Positions 14,626 through 27,315 of a stretch of DNA of 64,000 bases are shown one piece after another. This DNA comes from Megascapheus bottae. Lineage: Eukaryota > Chordata > Mammalia > Rodentia > Geomyidae. The stretch lies in contig JANJXV010000013.1 in NCBI GenBank assembly GCA_024803745.1, forward strand, positions 57,375,602-57,439,601, written 5' to 3'. The notes below the pieces were generated by a model. That model was not told the origin of the DNA, searched no databases, and saw only the letters and a program-made list of their open reading frames with translations. Made by a program: the position numbers and the translations under genes. The first letter of the stretch is position 1. Every line of letters starts with the position of its first letter.

Positions 14626-14914
14626 AGCGTAGGAAACCGATGGGGACGTGGAGCTGGGGCTCAATACTACGGGGTCAGCCGGAAGTGGAAAAGCTGAGAG
14701 CACGAGGCCCCGAGTCCAGGTCTCCGTCCAGGCGCACACAAAACCTGCCATCAGATCATGAAGAAAACGGCACAGAGAAATCGCTTTTTATCATATCTCA
14801 CCCACTAGCTAGTCATTTCCAAACGTTGTTTTCATGTGTATTGCTGCTTATTAGAATAGTCTTGGTAATACTGGTCTTAGATGGAGCATATTATATTTTC
14901 ACATCAAACGTTAA

Positions 14915-15165
14915 TATTAGCTGGGTGCCAGTGGCTCAGGCCTACAAGCCTGCATGGTCAGGAGACAGACTTCTGAGGATCACGGTTTGAAGCCAGCCGG
15001 AGCAAAGAAGTATGTGAGACTCTTACCTCCCATTGATCACCCAGAAGCGGAAAGTGGAGCTGAGGCTCGAGTGCGAGAGCTCTAGCCTTGAGTGAAAAAG
15101 CTCAGAGACAGAACTTAGGCTTTGAGTGCAAGTCCTACTACTGGAACAACAACCAAAAAAAAAAG
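14915..15165 (+). mobile_element. Composite SINE, plus orientation
   Basis: GCTGGGTGCCAGTGGCTCAG, GAGGATCACGGTTTGAAGCC, GTGAGACTCTTACCTCC, GAGCTCTAGCCTTGAG and a poly(A) tail at 15154-15163. Confidence 0.85.
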
Positions 15166-15174
15166 CTCATGGAA

Positions 15175-15412
15175 GCCAGATGCCAGTGGCTCATAGCTGT
15201 AATTCTAGCTATCTAGGAGACTGAGATCTGAGGATCACATTTTGAATCCAGCCCAGGCAGAAAGATCCTCACGGGACCACCTCCAATTAACCACCAGAAA
15301 ACCAGAAGTAGCACTGTGGCGCCAAGTGAGAGAGCTCTAGCCTTGAAGGGAAAATCTCAAGGTTAAGGCTGAGGCCCTGAGTTCAAGCCTCATGACCTAC
15401 GGGGGGAAAAAA
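15175..15412 (+). mobile_element. Composite SINE, plus orientation, tandem with previous
   Basis: CCAGTGGCTCATAGCTGTAA, GACTGAGATCTGAGGATCAC, CCTCCAATTAACCACCAG, AGCTCTAGCCTTGAAGG and a terminal A-rich tail. It lies head-to-tail with the copy at 14915. Confidence 0.85.
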
Positions 15413-15935
15413 GTTAATGGCAATATTCTTTTGGCTGCTAATTTGTCACTGGTTGCAGCACTTTGGGAAAAGTCCCTGTGGGCTCTGTGTGGTTGCATTT
15501 GCCTCGTGTTTTTTCTTTGATTCTTCCCTGTATCGTTTCCCTAATTTCCACGCGGTAATTTCCTCCTGCTGGTTGCACTGTCTTGCATGGAGACTCTCCT
15601 ATGGAGAAGCAGCCCGCCATGAGCGATTCCATATGCTGAGCCCACGAGTTGCACTAAAAATGCTTCCCCCATCACACAGTGGCCCCTTCCTTACCACGTT
15701 TGTAATGACAGCTAATAGCCCGACTGACAGGGGTTTCTTAGTGAATGCTTTTGTTATGGGGCTACAGCGTAACTGTGTGGTGATCAGAAAGCATTTCCTC
15801 TCTGCCTTCAGTCTGTTAAACTGTTTCAACACATATTTTACGGCCACTCTTTCGCTAATGTGTCAAATATCCTTGGGAGGAAAACCTACGTCACAACACT
15901 GGCACTGGATTCTTTGTGTAGCTTGTGGGCCACGG
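15413..15935. other. AT-richer unannotated block
   Basis: About 500 bp of balanced-composition sequence, distinct from the GC-rich surroundings. ORFs on both strands overlap and are unlike known proteins. It may be an old LINE or DNA transposon piece but I could not assign it. Confidence 0.35.
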
Positions 15936-15939
15936 GTAC

Positions 15940-16145
15940 GGCTTCATGTCAGACAGGGCCTGGGCGCTGTCCTGCCATGTTTTCACTCAAGATCAACACT
16001 CATTCCCCTGAGCCACAGCTCCTCTTCTGGCTTTTGTGCTGGAGAACTGGAGATAAGTGTCTCACAGACTGCGTGGCAGGCTGGCTCTGACCTGCAATCC
16101 TCCGATCTCAGCCTCTGAGTGGCTGGATTGCAGTGCCCAGGGAGG
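15940..16145 (-). mobile_element. Composite SINE, minus orientation
   Basis: CAGGGCCTGGGCGCTGTCCT, CCTGAGCCACAGCTCCTCTT, GGAGATAAGTGTCTCACAGA and CCGATCTCAGCCTCTGAGTG in order. Confidence 0.82.
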
Positions 16146-16731
16146 CCTTTGCTTTTCTGAGCTGGTAAAGCACATGCATGCGTGACCCTCGGCCCACTGG
16201 ACAGACGTGAGGATGCCACGTCGCTTGTGCTTTCCATGGTGAATTGTACCTGAGAATTGCACTGTGAGTGGCGGTGGCCAGAGCCAGGCCTAGAGGACAG
16301 GGCTAAGAAGCCTGAGGGCTGACCCCGGGTGGAGGCTTCCGGCAGCTGAGCAGGGCTGTCCTGGGGCCTCTCCCGGGACCCCTCACCTCGTACACCCGGC
16401 CGGTGCCAGCAGTCTCTCCCACAGGCCAGCAGCCTACGTCTCTCAGGTGGAGTCAGGCCTGCACCCACCATCAGAAGCTGACCCAGGACATGCGTGGCCA
16501 TCACTCAGGCTTCACCCCAGGCAGGCCCCCTCCCCAGACAGGGTGACGGAGGCACCAGCCAGGCCTGAGCTGCAGGGCTCAGGCTTCTGTCAGGGCTCAG
16601 CCATGTGCCGGGCTGAGGCTCACCGAGAGAAGGGGCATGGAAACTGGCCTGGCTCTCGGGAGAGACACCGGGTCAGACAGTGGATGCAGGAAAGAGAGCT
16701 CGCGGGAACAAGCTGGCTGGGGTGCACTTAT
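16146..16731. other. Downstream of KRTAP5-like gene 1, no feature recognised
   Basis: GC-rich sequence 3' of the short KRTAP5 gene. No AATAAA in the gene's orientation was found close to the stop, and no other gene is evident. Confidence 0.45.
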
Positions 16732-17469
16732 TCAGGAGACTTGCGTCCCACCTGACTCAAGCTGGGGAGAAGGCTCAGGTTCTGGGGCCCTACCTCTAGG
16801 GTGGAATAGGGGGGAGAGCCTTGTGTGGCTCAGGTCCTCCCATCCACGTGAGGCCATTCTAGATCTGATCCAGGCCTCGAGGGGCTTGGGAAGGGACCAG
16901 TAAGAAGAGCTCTGGCCCTGGCTGGCCCTGACAAGGGCGCTGAGAGGCTCCCAGGGTTCAGAGAGCAGGGAGCTGGTGTCAGTGGGGAGTCCTTGGGAGA
17001 GTAATGAGGAAGGATTCCCAGGGCAGGCCGAGACCCGGGGTGGGGTCACTGCCTGCTCAGGACCCAGGGAGGTGACTCCCAGGTCTGTAGGGCAGATCGT
17101 AATTGTGAGAGGCTCATGACCACTGTCTGAGGAGGAAGAATCAAAGCCCGCACCTGAGAGCAGAGCCTCAGATCTTACACTGGCAGCAGACGGGGTACAG
17201 CAGCCAGACTCAGAGCAGCAGGGTTTACAACAGCCACCCTTGCAGCCCCCACAGGAGCCACAGCCGCCCTTGCAGCCCCCGCAGGAGCCACAGCCCCCCT
17301 TGCAGCCCCCGCAGGAGCCACAGCCCCCCTTGCAGCCCCCGCAGGAGCCACAGCCCCCCTTGCAGCCCCCGCAGGAGCCACAGCTGGAGCAGGAGCAGGC
17401 TGGCACACAGCAGCACACAGGCACACAGCAGCCGGAGCCACAGCCCCCGGAGCAGCCACAGCAGCTCAT
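16732..17469 (-). CDS. KRTAP5: KRTAP5-like gene 1, C-terminus frameshifted
   Basis: An intronless ultra-high-sulphur keratin-associated protein gene; family members crosslink keratin filaments in the hair cortex and cuticle. The start at 17469-17467 was chosen because [15 protein letters not shown] is the family N-terminus and matches the second copy at 51345; the ORF is open further upstream but there it is 5' flank. Residues 1-28 are Cys-rich, then five [10 protein letters not shown] units, then GGCCKPCC. The normal family end would use the TGA at 17170-17168, giving about 100 residues. A missing base in the C-run (GGGG at 17191-17194 on the plus strand) shifts the frame, so the last residues become [10 protein letters not shown] and translation runs 150 nt-scale further to 16732 (245 aa in all) in non-keratin sequence. 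It lacks the long CCKP/CCQSS repeat block of gene 2. It could be a dying gene, a polymorphism or a sequencing error in a homopolymer. Confidence 0.8.
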   Translation of the reverse strand: MSCCGCSGGCGSGCCVPVCCCVPACSCSSCGSCGGCKGGCGSCGGCKGGCGSCGGCKGGCGSCGGCKGGCGSCGGCKGGCCKPCCSESGCCTPSAASVRSEALLSGAGFDSSSSDSGHEPLTITICPTDLGVTSLGPEQAVTPPRVSACPGNPSSLLSQGLPTDTSSLLSEPWEPLSALVRASQGQSSSYWSLPKPLEAWIRSRMASRGWEDLSHTRLSPLFHPRGRAPEPEPSPQLESGGTQVS

Positions 17470-17554
17470 GGTTCTGGTGGTGGAGGGTGGAGGAGGTGAG
17501 AGGAGCAGGTGGAGAGAGAGGTGAGTGGTGTGGGCGGGGCCTCCTGGCCGGGCC

Positions 17555-17560
17555 TTTATG
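17555..17560 (-). promoter_or_regulatory. TATA-like box of KRTAP5-like gene 1
   Basis: CATAAA on the minus strand, 86 bp before the ATG. The same word sits at the same distance before the second KRTAP5 gene, and the DNA between is nearly identical in both. Confidence 0.7.
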
Positions 17561-17599
17561 TTCCTGTGGGCCAGGTGTGGGCTGGGCACGTGGTCTCTC

Positions 17600-19730
17600 T
17601 CTTCCTGGCTCCTGTTGGCACCATCTCAGGGAAATTCTGTTTATTTTCATGTAGAAGCAGCGCTTGTTCTCGTGGCGTTGCTCTCTGCGCTGTCAGCTCC
17701 TTGCAAGTTTTTTTCTGGGGGGGGGGATGGGGTCGGGGAGGGTCAGAAGCTCTGCTCTGTCCTCACAGCTGGTGTCCTGTGCTGCGGTAACAAACCCACA
17801 GACCAGGCGCTTGCAGCAGCTGCAGGCATCGTCCCACCATCGGATGGCCACTAGGAACCACAAAGACCAGGGCCGTGGCCCTCTGGGCGTGGCTGCCTCT
17901 CCAGCTCCTGGCCTTCGTGTTTGGGTGCTCTGGTGGCCTGGTGTCCCTGCACGCTGGCCTCCTCTTTGCCCATCCTCTGCTTCCGGCCCGCGTCTCCACT
18001 CCCCTGTGAGGACGTCAGTCACTGCACTGGGGTCGCCACGGCTCCAGGGGAGCCTGCGCGGAGAGCACGCAGGGACAGGCGGCCCCTCCCATCCCAGGCT
18101 GACCCCTGGGGGTAGCACAGGGCTCAGAATACCAGTGGGACACAACTCGAGGACCAGACCCAAGTGAGGAAAGGACCAGGACAGGATTCCAAGGTCAAGA
18201 TGGGATCTAGGCTCACAGCAGAGCATGTGATGGAGCCGGGACCCGGGGTCAGGGCAGAGCTTAGCACTTAGGGTGCTGAGATGCTGGAAAGGGAGGATGG
18301 CTCGTCCTCCAGGACGAGGTGTTGGCTGGCACCTTGCAGTCACTGTCCAGCTGTGCGTCAGAACTGGAGAAGCCACCCCAGCACGCACAGTTCTCTATGC
18401 ATGGCCGGAAATCACTGCCTCAAGCTTGGCTTGACCGGCAAGGGGTGGTCACAAGTCTGACAGCCACCACTGTGGCCCTGGAGAGATATCGTGGCACAGG
18501 CCGTGGTCCTTCCAGGGCCACTGTGGCACAGGCTGTGGCTCCCCAGTGCTGTCACACACCGTGGACCCAGGGGACTGCTGGGGTCACTAGACACGGACCC
18601 CAGGGGTTTCGCCCAGTCCTCTCAGGACGAGGGGAGGGGTGCGGTGACGCGTGAGGAAGGCTGGAGGGCCAGGTCCGGTGGACCCCGAGACCCCGAGACC
18701 CCACGGCCGTGGGCTGAGGGTGCAGGCTCCGACTGTGCCTGCCCAAGCACAAGCGGGGGGCCGAGGTTTCCAAGATGGGGTCCCCGGCAGAGCCCGGACA
18801 CCGGGGCAGGGGTGCGGGAGGGGTGACAGACAGGGGTGGGCACACGCCACTCTGCGGTGTCGTCCTCACACTCCTCCACACTCCCTGCTTCACCTCAGGG
18901 ACGTGGCTCCAGCCATGGGGAACAAAGCTGCACAGGTGCCATCTCAATCTCGTCCTCCTAGGTGGGGCTGGCTGCAGGACGGAGGGGGAGGGGGCGTCCT
19001 CACCCCCAGGGGACTCTGCAGTCATAGGACCCCTCCCCCCCACCAGCCTTCAGTTTCTTCTACAAAATGGATTGGCAGAGAGAGGCCTCAGGAAGCAGGC
19101 TGCCTGCAGGCTGTAGGGATGCCCGCGCCATTCCCTCAGCTCCAGGCCTGAGCCTTGGGCAGCAGAGGCCGCCGGGCAAGGCGGAGGCGCTGGGCTGTGC
19201 ACGGGTGCCCCCTGGTGGCAGCACGCTGCGAGCCAGGGAGCCAGGCAAGGCTCTCCCAGTCCTGTGCCCGCGGTACAGGACCTGCTGCCTCCCTGGCTGA
19301 CCCCGGGCCCACTGGGCTCGTCTCTCGGACCCACAGGGAAGTGGCTCCTGCCTCTGCTGGGCTCTGGGTAGTTTCCTGTCCCTGTTCCCTGAGCGTTCTG
19401 TTCTTCTGGCTCCCTACACCAAGTCCTCTCCCCATCAGGAGCTTGCAATCCTGTGTCCCCAGACCCCTCTCAGGTGACGGCTGGCTGCAGCCGTGCCTGC
19501 CCAGGCCCACGAGAGCCTGCGGTCTGGCGGAATGAAGTCCAAGACGTTTGCAAGGTACCCTATCCATGGAGGAGCCGGGCGCCGAGGTGTGTGCTGTGGT
19601 CTCTGCGATGGTGGGAAGCGGATGCAGGCACAATCCGGGGCCCAAAGCAAGGCCTGATCGCAAAACAACCAAGGCAGGACGAAAAGGCAGGAACTATGGC
19701 ACAGTGGTAATATTATGCCCAGAAACTTGA
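17600..19730. other. GC-rich intergenic region, no gene seen
   Basis: The region is dense in overlapping open frames on both strands, the effect of high GC content. None carries a domain I recognise. It contains a run of G at 17713-17722 and a strong CTCF-like motif at 19205. Confidence 0.45.
19205..19220 (-). promoter_or_regulatory. Candidate CTCF site
   Basis: On the minus strand the sequence reads TGCCACCAGGGGGCAC, close to the CTCF core consensus CCACCAGGGGGCGC. Motif match only; occupancy is not known. Confidence 0.5.
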
Positions 19731-19734
19731 AGCC

Positions 19735-20225
19735 CCCCCACCTTGATAGCCAGAGACCAAAGATCAATGCAAATTGCAATGAGTCGTTTATTGACGAGCT
19801 CGAGCACAGGTCTCTGCACACTGATAGTCGAGTGCAGACCAGAGGCCCCCAGCAACAAATCAATACACCACGCGGGAGATTTCATACTATAATTCCATTA
19901 AATGATTGGTGCAACGCAAAGCAGGAAAGGGGTCGTGGCTACTCGTTGGTCAGTCTAGCTGGCTGTCGTTTGGGGAGGATGGTTTTAGGCCAGATATGAG
20001 TCTAGGGGGATCTCCATGGTGACGGGCTTGTGATTGGTTGACATCTGCCCTAGTTTGCTGGCCCTCACAAGTCCGACCTTGCAGGTCCCACATGGCTGCT
20101 ATCTCTAGCTCCCGGCTTGGAATGTGTATACTCCTTACTACAGTGTAGCTCAGTCTGGGAACCAAGGACAAATGGGTGGTTGTAGATTAGCCACAAGGAC
20201 AGCAGTTGCATTTCTCAGGGTTTTA
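19735..20225 (-). mobile_element. Solo-LTR-like endogenous retrovirus remnant
   Basis: Read on the minus strand it shows CACCAATCATTTAATGG-type U3 sequence with a CCAAT element, CTGCACTCGACTATCAGTGT, then GTCAATAAACGACTC, whose AATAAA is at 19787-19792, and an ending GGTCTCTGGCTATCAAGGTG followed by a G-rich stretch. This resembles an LTR end next to a primer-binding region of a gammaretrovirus-like (ERV1) element. No gag, pol or env frames are attached. Ends are approximate. Confidence 0.5.
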
Positions 20226-21279
20226 GCAAGCAGATATACAGAAGCAGAAAGACAAGTTAAAGAAATACAATTTCAAAAAATTCATATGGAAAAAATACAA
20301 TACACAAATACAAATGATGGTTACCATAGATTTATAAAAATATATGTGTAAATATTTTCTACACTCCTCAGTAGAGCCCCTGCCTAGCAAGCCTTCAGGC
20401 ACCAGTGTCCCTGAGTCGTTCCCCCCACCCCCGCCCGTCCCGCGGTCCCCGGTGGACATAGAAGGCCTGGTCCCCTGAGCTAGGAGAGGGCAGGCCCGGC
20501 CTGTGAGGGGCAGAAACTAAGCCGGGCTGCAACAGCACCACCTGGTGGCAGAGGAGGCAACACGGCGGCTCCTGAGGAAAGAAAAGGCCAGGACAGCAGG
20601 CCAGGCCATGCGCCGGATGCATGGCATGGCCTGTGCAGGACTTTTCCAAAGATTTCTTTACGGATACTAAGGAGCCACATCTATCCCACAACACTGTGCG
20701 TGGTTACACTTAGCTAAAGTCGCACAGGCATTTCAGCCTTCGCGCAGCTGTAGTCGTGGTGATTGACAAGGCTTACAAATGATGAAAAATACCAAAACCT
20801 CGGGGTGAACTCCAGATGCTTATATTAAGACAAAATGGCTCCACACACGTTCACCTCGGGAGGACGCGGAGGTCAGCTCAGAGGTCAGTTTAGAGGACGG
20901 GGAGGTCATTTGGGGGAAGGGGATGCTGTGGGAGGAAAGGATACCTGGGCTCACTGCCCACTGCAGCTCCTGTGGACAATGTCTGCTGCCTGAGGATGGC
21001 CAGAAAACCCACCCCAGATCCAACCAGACCAGGGAGTCTGCAGACACCCCCCCAAATCAGAACCCAACTGGGGAGCCCCAAAATGCATAGTTAAGGCCTG
21101 GGATTCCTGGGAGCCCTGGAGCCCTGAGGCCACCCAGCCTCACAGCTGCCGCCCTCTGTCCTCAACAGGCCACACCGCTGGCTGGAGGGACCCTGGCAGG
21201 CCAGTAGAGGTCTCCACCAGATGAAGACACACTCGGCCCCAAGGCCACCGGGGCAGTGACAGCAAGAGAATTCCTTCAA
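20226..21279. other. Intergenic between LTR and 33-bp array
   Basis: An A-rich, AT-biased patch at 20240-20360 is followed by GC-rich DNA. The only notable motif is a CTCF-like word at 20534. No gene. Confidence 0.45.
20534..20550. promoter_or_regulatory. Candidate CTCF site (near-palindromic core)
   Basis: AGCACCACCTGGTGGCA fits the CTCF core loosely on either strand. Confidence 0.35.
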
Positions 21280-24200
21280 CCCAGCGCATCATGGGTGTGG
21301 ATTCTCCTCCAAATCAGTGCACCATGGGTGGACACTCCCCTCCAACCCCGTGCATCATGAGTGGACACTCCCCTCCAACCCCATGCATCATGAGTGGACA
21401 CTCCCCTCCAACCCAGTGCATCATGAGTGGACACTCCTCTCCAACCCAGTGCATCATGAGTGGACACTCCCCTCCAACCCCATGCATCATGAGTGGACAC
21501 TCCCCTCCAACCCAGTGCATCATGGGTGGACACTCCCCTCCAACCCAGTGCATCATGGGTGGACACTCCCCTCCAACCCAGTGCATCATGAATGGACACT
21601 CCCCTCCAACCCAGTGCATCATGGGTGGACACTCCCCTCCAACCCAGTGCATCATGAGTGGACACTCCCCTCCAACCCCGTGCATCATGAGTGGACACTC
21701 CCCTCCAACCCAGTGCATCATGGGTGGACACTCCCCTCCAACCCAGTGCATCATGAGTGGACACTCCCCTCCAACCCAGTGCATCATGAGTGGACACTCC
21801 CCTCCAACCCCATGCATCATGAGTGGACACTCCCCTCCAACCCCATGCATCATGAATAGCCACTCCCCTCCAACCCAGTGCATCATGAGTGGACACTCCC
21901 CTCCAACCCAGTGCATCATCAGTGGACACTCCCCTCCAACCCAGTGCATCATGAGTGGACACTCCCCTCCAACCCAGTGCATCATGAGTGGACACTCCCC
22001 TCCAACCCAGTCCATCATGGGTGGACACTCCCCTTCAACCCAATGCACCATGGGTGGACACACCCCTCCAAGGCAGTCCATCATGGGTGGACACTCCCCT
22101 CCAACCCAATGCATCATGAGTGGACACTCCCCTCCAAGGCAGTCAATCATGGGTGGACACTCCCCTCCAAGGCAGTCAATCATGGGTGGACACTCCCCTC
22201 CAAGGCAGTCCATCATGGGTGGACACTCCCCTCCAAGGCAGTCCATCATGGGTGGACACTCCCCTCCAACCCAGTGCATCATGGGTGGACACTCCCCTCC
22301 AACCCAGTGCATCATGAGTGGACACTCCCCTCCAACCCAGTGCATCATGAGTGGACACTCCCCTCCAACCCAGTGCATCATGGGTGGACACTCCCCTCCA
22401 ACCCAGTGCATCATGAATAGACACTCCCCTCCAACCCAGTGCATCATGAGTGGACACTCCCCTCCAACCCAGTGCATCATGGGTGGACACTCCCCTCCAA
22501 CCCAGTGCATCATGGGTGGACACTCCCCTCAAACCCAGTGCATCATGAGTGGACACTCCCCTCCAACCCAGTCCATCATGAGTGGACACTCCCCTCCAAC
22601 CCAGTCCATCATGAGTGGACACTCCCCTCCAACCCAGTGCATCATGAATAGACACTCCCCTCCAACCCAGTGCATCATGAGTGGACACTCCCCTCCAACC
22701 CAGTGCATCATGAGTGGACACTCCCCTCCAAGGCACTCCATCATGGGTGGACACTCCCCTCCAACCCAGTGCATCATGAATGGACACTCCCCTCCAACCC
22801 AGTGCATCATGGGTGGACACTCCCCTCCAACCCAGTGCATCATGAGTGGACACTCCCCTCCAACCCAGTGCATCATGAATAGACACTCCCCTCCAACCAA
22901 GTGCATCATGGGTGGACACTCCCCTCCAACCCAGTGCATCATGACTGGACACTCCCCTCCAACCCCGTGCATCATGAGTGGACACTCCCCTCCAACCCGG
23001 TGCATCATGAGTAGACACTCCCCTCCAACCCAGTCCATCATGAATAGACACTCCCCTCCAACCCAGTGCATCATGGGTGGACACTCCCCTTCAACCCAAT
23101 GCACCATGGGTGGACACGCCCCTCCAAGACAGTCCATCATGGGTGGACACTCCCCTCCAACCCAGTGCATCATGAGTGGACACTCCCCTCCAACCCAGTG
23201 CATCATGAGTGGACACTCCCCTCCAACCCAGTGCATCATGGGTGGACACTCCCCTCCAACCCAGTGCATCATGAATGGACACTCCCCTCCAACCCAGTGC
23301 ATCATGGGTGGACACTCCCCTCCAACCCAGTGCATCATGAGTGGACACTCCCCTCCAACCCAGTGCATCATGAGTGGACACTCCCCTCCAACCCAGTGCA
23401 TCATGAGTGGACACTCCCCTCCAACCCAGTGCATCATGAGTGGACACTCCCCTCCAACCCCATGCATCATGAATAGACACTCCCCTCCAACCCAGTGCAT
23501 CATGAGTGGACACTCCCCTCCAACCCCATGCATCATGAATAGCCACTCCCCTCCAACCCAGTGCATCATGAGTGGACACTCCCCTCCAACCCAGTGCATC
23601 ATGGGTGGACACTCCCCTCCAACCCAGTGCATCATGAGTGGACACTCCCCTCCAACCCAGTGCATCATGAGTGGACACTCCCCTCCAACCCAGTCCATCA
23701 TGGGTGGACACTCCCCTCCAACCCAATGCACCATGGGTGGACACGCCCCTCCAAGGCAGTCCATCATGGGTGGACACTCCCCTCCAACCCAGTGCATCAT
23801 GAGTGGACACTCCCCTCCAAGGCAGTCAATCATGGGTGGACACTCCCCTCCAAGGCAGTCCATCATGGGTGGACACTCCCCTCCAAGGCAGTCCATCATG
23901 GGTGGACACTCCCCTCCAACCCAGTGCATCATGACTGGACACTCCCCTCCAACCCAGTGCATCATGAGTGGACACTCCCCTCCAACCCAGTGCATCATGA
24001 GTGGACACTCCCCTCCAACCCAGTGCATCATGGGTGGACACTCCCCTCCAACCCAGTGCATCATGAATAGACACTCCCCTCCAACCCAGTGCATCATGAG
24101 TGGACACTCCCCTCCAACCCAGTGCATCATGGTTGGACACTCCCCTCCAACCCAGTGCATCATGGGTGGACACTCCCCTCCAACCCAGTGCATCATGAGT

Positions 24201-26742
24201 GGACACTCCCCTCCAACCCAGTCCATCATGAGTGGACACTCCCCTCCAACCCAGTCCATCATGAGTGGACACTCCCCTCCAACCCAGTGCATCATGAATA
24301 GACACTCCCCTCCAACCCAGTGCATCATGAGTGGACACTCCCCTCCAAGGCACTCCATCATGGGTGGACACTCCCCTCCAACCCAGTGCATCATGAATAG
24401 ACACTCCCCTCCAACCCAGTGCATCATGGGTGGACACTCCCCTCCAACCCCGTGCATCATGAGTGGACACTCCCCTCCAACCCAGTGCATCATGGGTGGA
24501 CACTCCCCTCCAACCCAGTGCATCATGAATAGACACTCCCCTCCAACCCAGTGCATCATGGGTGGACACTCCCCTCCAACCCAGTGCATCATGACTGGAC
24601 ACTCCCCTCCAACCCCGTGCATCATGAGTGGACACTCCCCTCCAACCCAGTGCATCATGAGTGGACACTCCCCTCCAACCCAGTGCATCATGAGTGGACA
24701 CTCCCCTCCAACCCAGTGCATCATGAGTGGACACTCCCCTCCAAGGCAGTCCATCATGGGTGGACACTCCCCTCCAACCCAGTGCATCATGAGTGGACAC
24801 TCCCCTCCAACCCAGTGCATCATGAGTGGACACTCCCCTCCAACCCAGTCCATCATGAATAGACACTCCTCTCCAACCCAGTCCATCATGAATAGACACT
24901 CCCCTCCAACCCAGTGCATCATGGGTGGACACTCCCCTCCAACCCAGTGCATCATGGGTGGACACTCCCCTCCAACCCAGTGCATCATGGGTGGACACTC
25001 CCCTCCAACCCAGTCCATCATGGGTGGACACTCCCCTCCAACCCAGTGCATCATGGGTGGACACTCCCCTCCAACCCAGTGCATCATGGGTGGACACTCC
25101 CCTCCAAGGCAGTCCATCATGGGTGGACACTCCCCTCCAACCCAGTGCATCATGGGTGGACACTCCCCTCCAACCCAGTGCATCATGGGTGGACACTCCC
25201 CTCCAAGGCAGTCCATCATGGGTGGACACTCCCCTCCAACCCAGTGCATCATGGGTGGAGACTCCCCTCCAAGGCAGTCCATCATGGGTGGACACTCCCC
25301 TCCAACCCAGTGCATCATGACTGGACACTCCCCTCCAACCCAGTGCATCATGGGTGGACACTCCCCTCCAAGGCAGTCCATCATGAGTTGACACTCCCCT
25401 CCAACCCAGTGCATCATGGGTGGACACTCCCCTCCAACCCAGTGCATCATGACTGGACACTCCCCTCCAACCCAGTGCATCATGGGTGGACACTCCCCTC
25501 CAACCCAGTGCATCATGAGTGGACACTCCCCTCCAACCCAGTGCATCATGAGTGGACACTCCCCTCCAACCCAGTGCATCATGGGTGGACACTCCCCTCC
25601 AACCCAGTGCATCATGAGTGGACACTCCCCTCCAACCCAGTGCATCATGAGTGGACACTCCCCTCCAACCCCGTGCATCATGAGTGGACACTCCCCTCCA
25701 ACCCAGTGCATCATGAGTGGACACTCCCCTCCAACCCAGTCCATCATGAATAGACACTCCTCTCCAACCCAGTCCATCATGAATAGACACTCCCCTCCAA
25801 CCCAGTGCATCATGGGTGGACACTCCCCTCCAACCCAGTGCATCATGAGTGGACACTCCCCTCCAACCCAGTGCATCATGGGTGGACACTCCCCTCCAAC
25901 CCAGTCCATCATGGGAGGACACTCCCCTCCAACCCAGTCCATCATGGGTGGACACTCCCCTCCAACCCAGTGCATCATGAATAGACACTCCCCTCCAACC
26001 CAGTGCATCATGAGTGGACACTCCCCTCCAACCCAGTGCATCATGGGTGGACACTCCCCTCCAACCCAGTCCATCATGGGAGGACACTCCCCTCCAACCC
26101 AGTCCATCATGAATAGACACTCCCCTCCAACCCAGTGCATCATGGGTGGACACTCCCCTCCAACCCAGTGCATCATGAGTGGACACTCCCCTCCAACCCA
26201 GTGCATCATGGGTGGACACTCCCCTCCAACCCAGTCCATCATGAATAGACACTCCCCTCCAACCCAGTGCATCATGAGTGGACACTCCCCTCCAACCCAG
26301 TCCATCATGGGTGGACACTCCCCTCCAAGGCAGTCCATCATGGGTGGACACTCCCCTCCAACCCAGTGCATCATGGGTGGACACTCCCCTCCAACCCAGT
26401 GCATCATGGGTGGACACTCCCCTCCAACCCAGTGCATCATGAGTAGACACTCCCCTCCAACCCAGTGCATCATGACTGGACACTCCCCTCCAACCCAGTG
26501 CATCATGGGTGGACACTCCCCTCCAACCCAGTCCATCATGGGAGGACACTCCCCTCCAACCCAGTCCATCATGGGTGGACACTCCCCTCCAACCCAGTGC
26601 ATCATGAATAGACACTCCCCTCCAACCCAGTGCATCATGAGTGGACACTCCCCTCCAACCCAGTGCATCATGGGTGGACGCTCCCCTCCAACCCAGTGCA
26701 TCATGTGTAGAGACTCCCCTCCAACCCACTGCATCATGGGTA
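21280..26742. repeat. 33-bp minisatellite, about 165 copies
   Basis: The unit is CACTCCCCTCCAACCCAG followed by TGCATCATGAGTGGA. Copies differ at a few fixed points: CCAACCCAGTGC versus CCAAGGCAGTCC, ATGAGTGGA versus ATGGGTGGA, and ATGAATAGA. Blocks repeat at a second level: the rare word AGGCACTCCA occurs at 22731 and 24348, 1617 bp (49 units) apart, and a rare ATGCACCATGGG neighbourhood near 22045 recurs near 23095 and 23725. Because 33 is a multiple of three and the motif has no stop in most frames, frames of up to 1440 codons run through on both strands (plus-strand peptide GHSPPTQCIMS). They start and stop at random edges and are not genes. Confidence 0.97.
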
Positions 26743-27315
26743 AAAATGCTGATACAGACACAAGATCAGAAACACACTTGAAGAGCAGAAAGTGATTATG
26801 CCGAGATTGAACCTCAACCCTGGGCTGGAAGACTGGGAGATGAGGGCCCACAGGACTCCAGACCAGTCAGTCCACAGGTGACGGCAAACACCCAGGCAAG
26901 GGAGCAGCCAGAGCCACACAGCAGAGAGCAGTGTCCAGGAAAGGAGCAACATGGTGGCCAGGCAATGTGCCCGTGGTAGTCAGGTGACCAGCGCCAGGGC
27001 AGCTCGGCATCAGGGACAGGCAGAGTCGTGGTCACACCTACCAAGGCCACAGGCAGGAGGGGGCCAGGCAGACACCCTCCCAAATACCGGGCATGGCTGG
27101 GGAACAGGAGAGAGCTGGGATGGACCCCGCCAGCCTTAGGAAAGCCCCAAGGAGCAAGGGTTGCCAGGCTCTGCCCATGGCTGGCAGGCTGGACACTGGC
27201 CCTGGAGAGGCCTTGCCTCTGGACAGATCACAGAAGTGGGTGCCACAAGAGCTGCCACCCCAGACATCAAGAGAGACACAGCTGCCCCATCTCCAGCAGA
27301 GGGGCGCTGCCCTCA
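26743..27315. other. Spacer between 33-bp array and inverted repeat
   Basis: GC-moderate DNA with no recognisable gene. Its right end is the outer boundary of the inverted repeat. Confidence 0.45.

Noticed and set aside
21291..25391. 1366-codon plus-strand frame (GHSPPTQCIMS repeats) and 1440-codon minus-strand frame as a giant repeat protein
   Set aside because: A 33-bp unit without stops opens frames on both strands at once. There are no splice sites, no promoter or conserved flanks, and variants do not favour synonymous positions.
21280..26742. CRISPR array
   Set aside because: Units are head-to-tail without unique spacers, and the setting is a mammalian genome.
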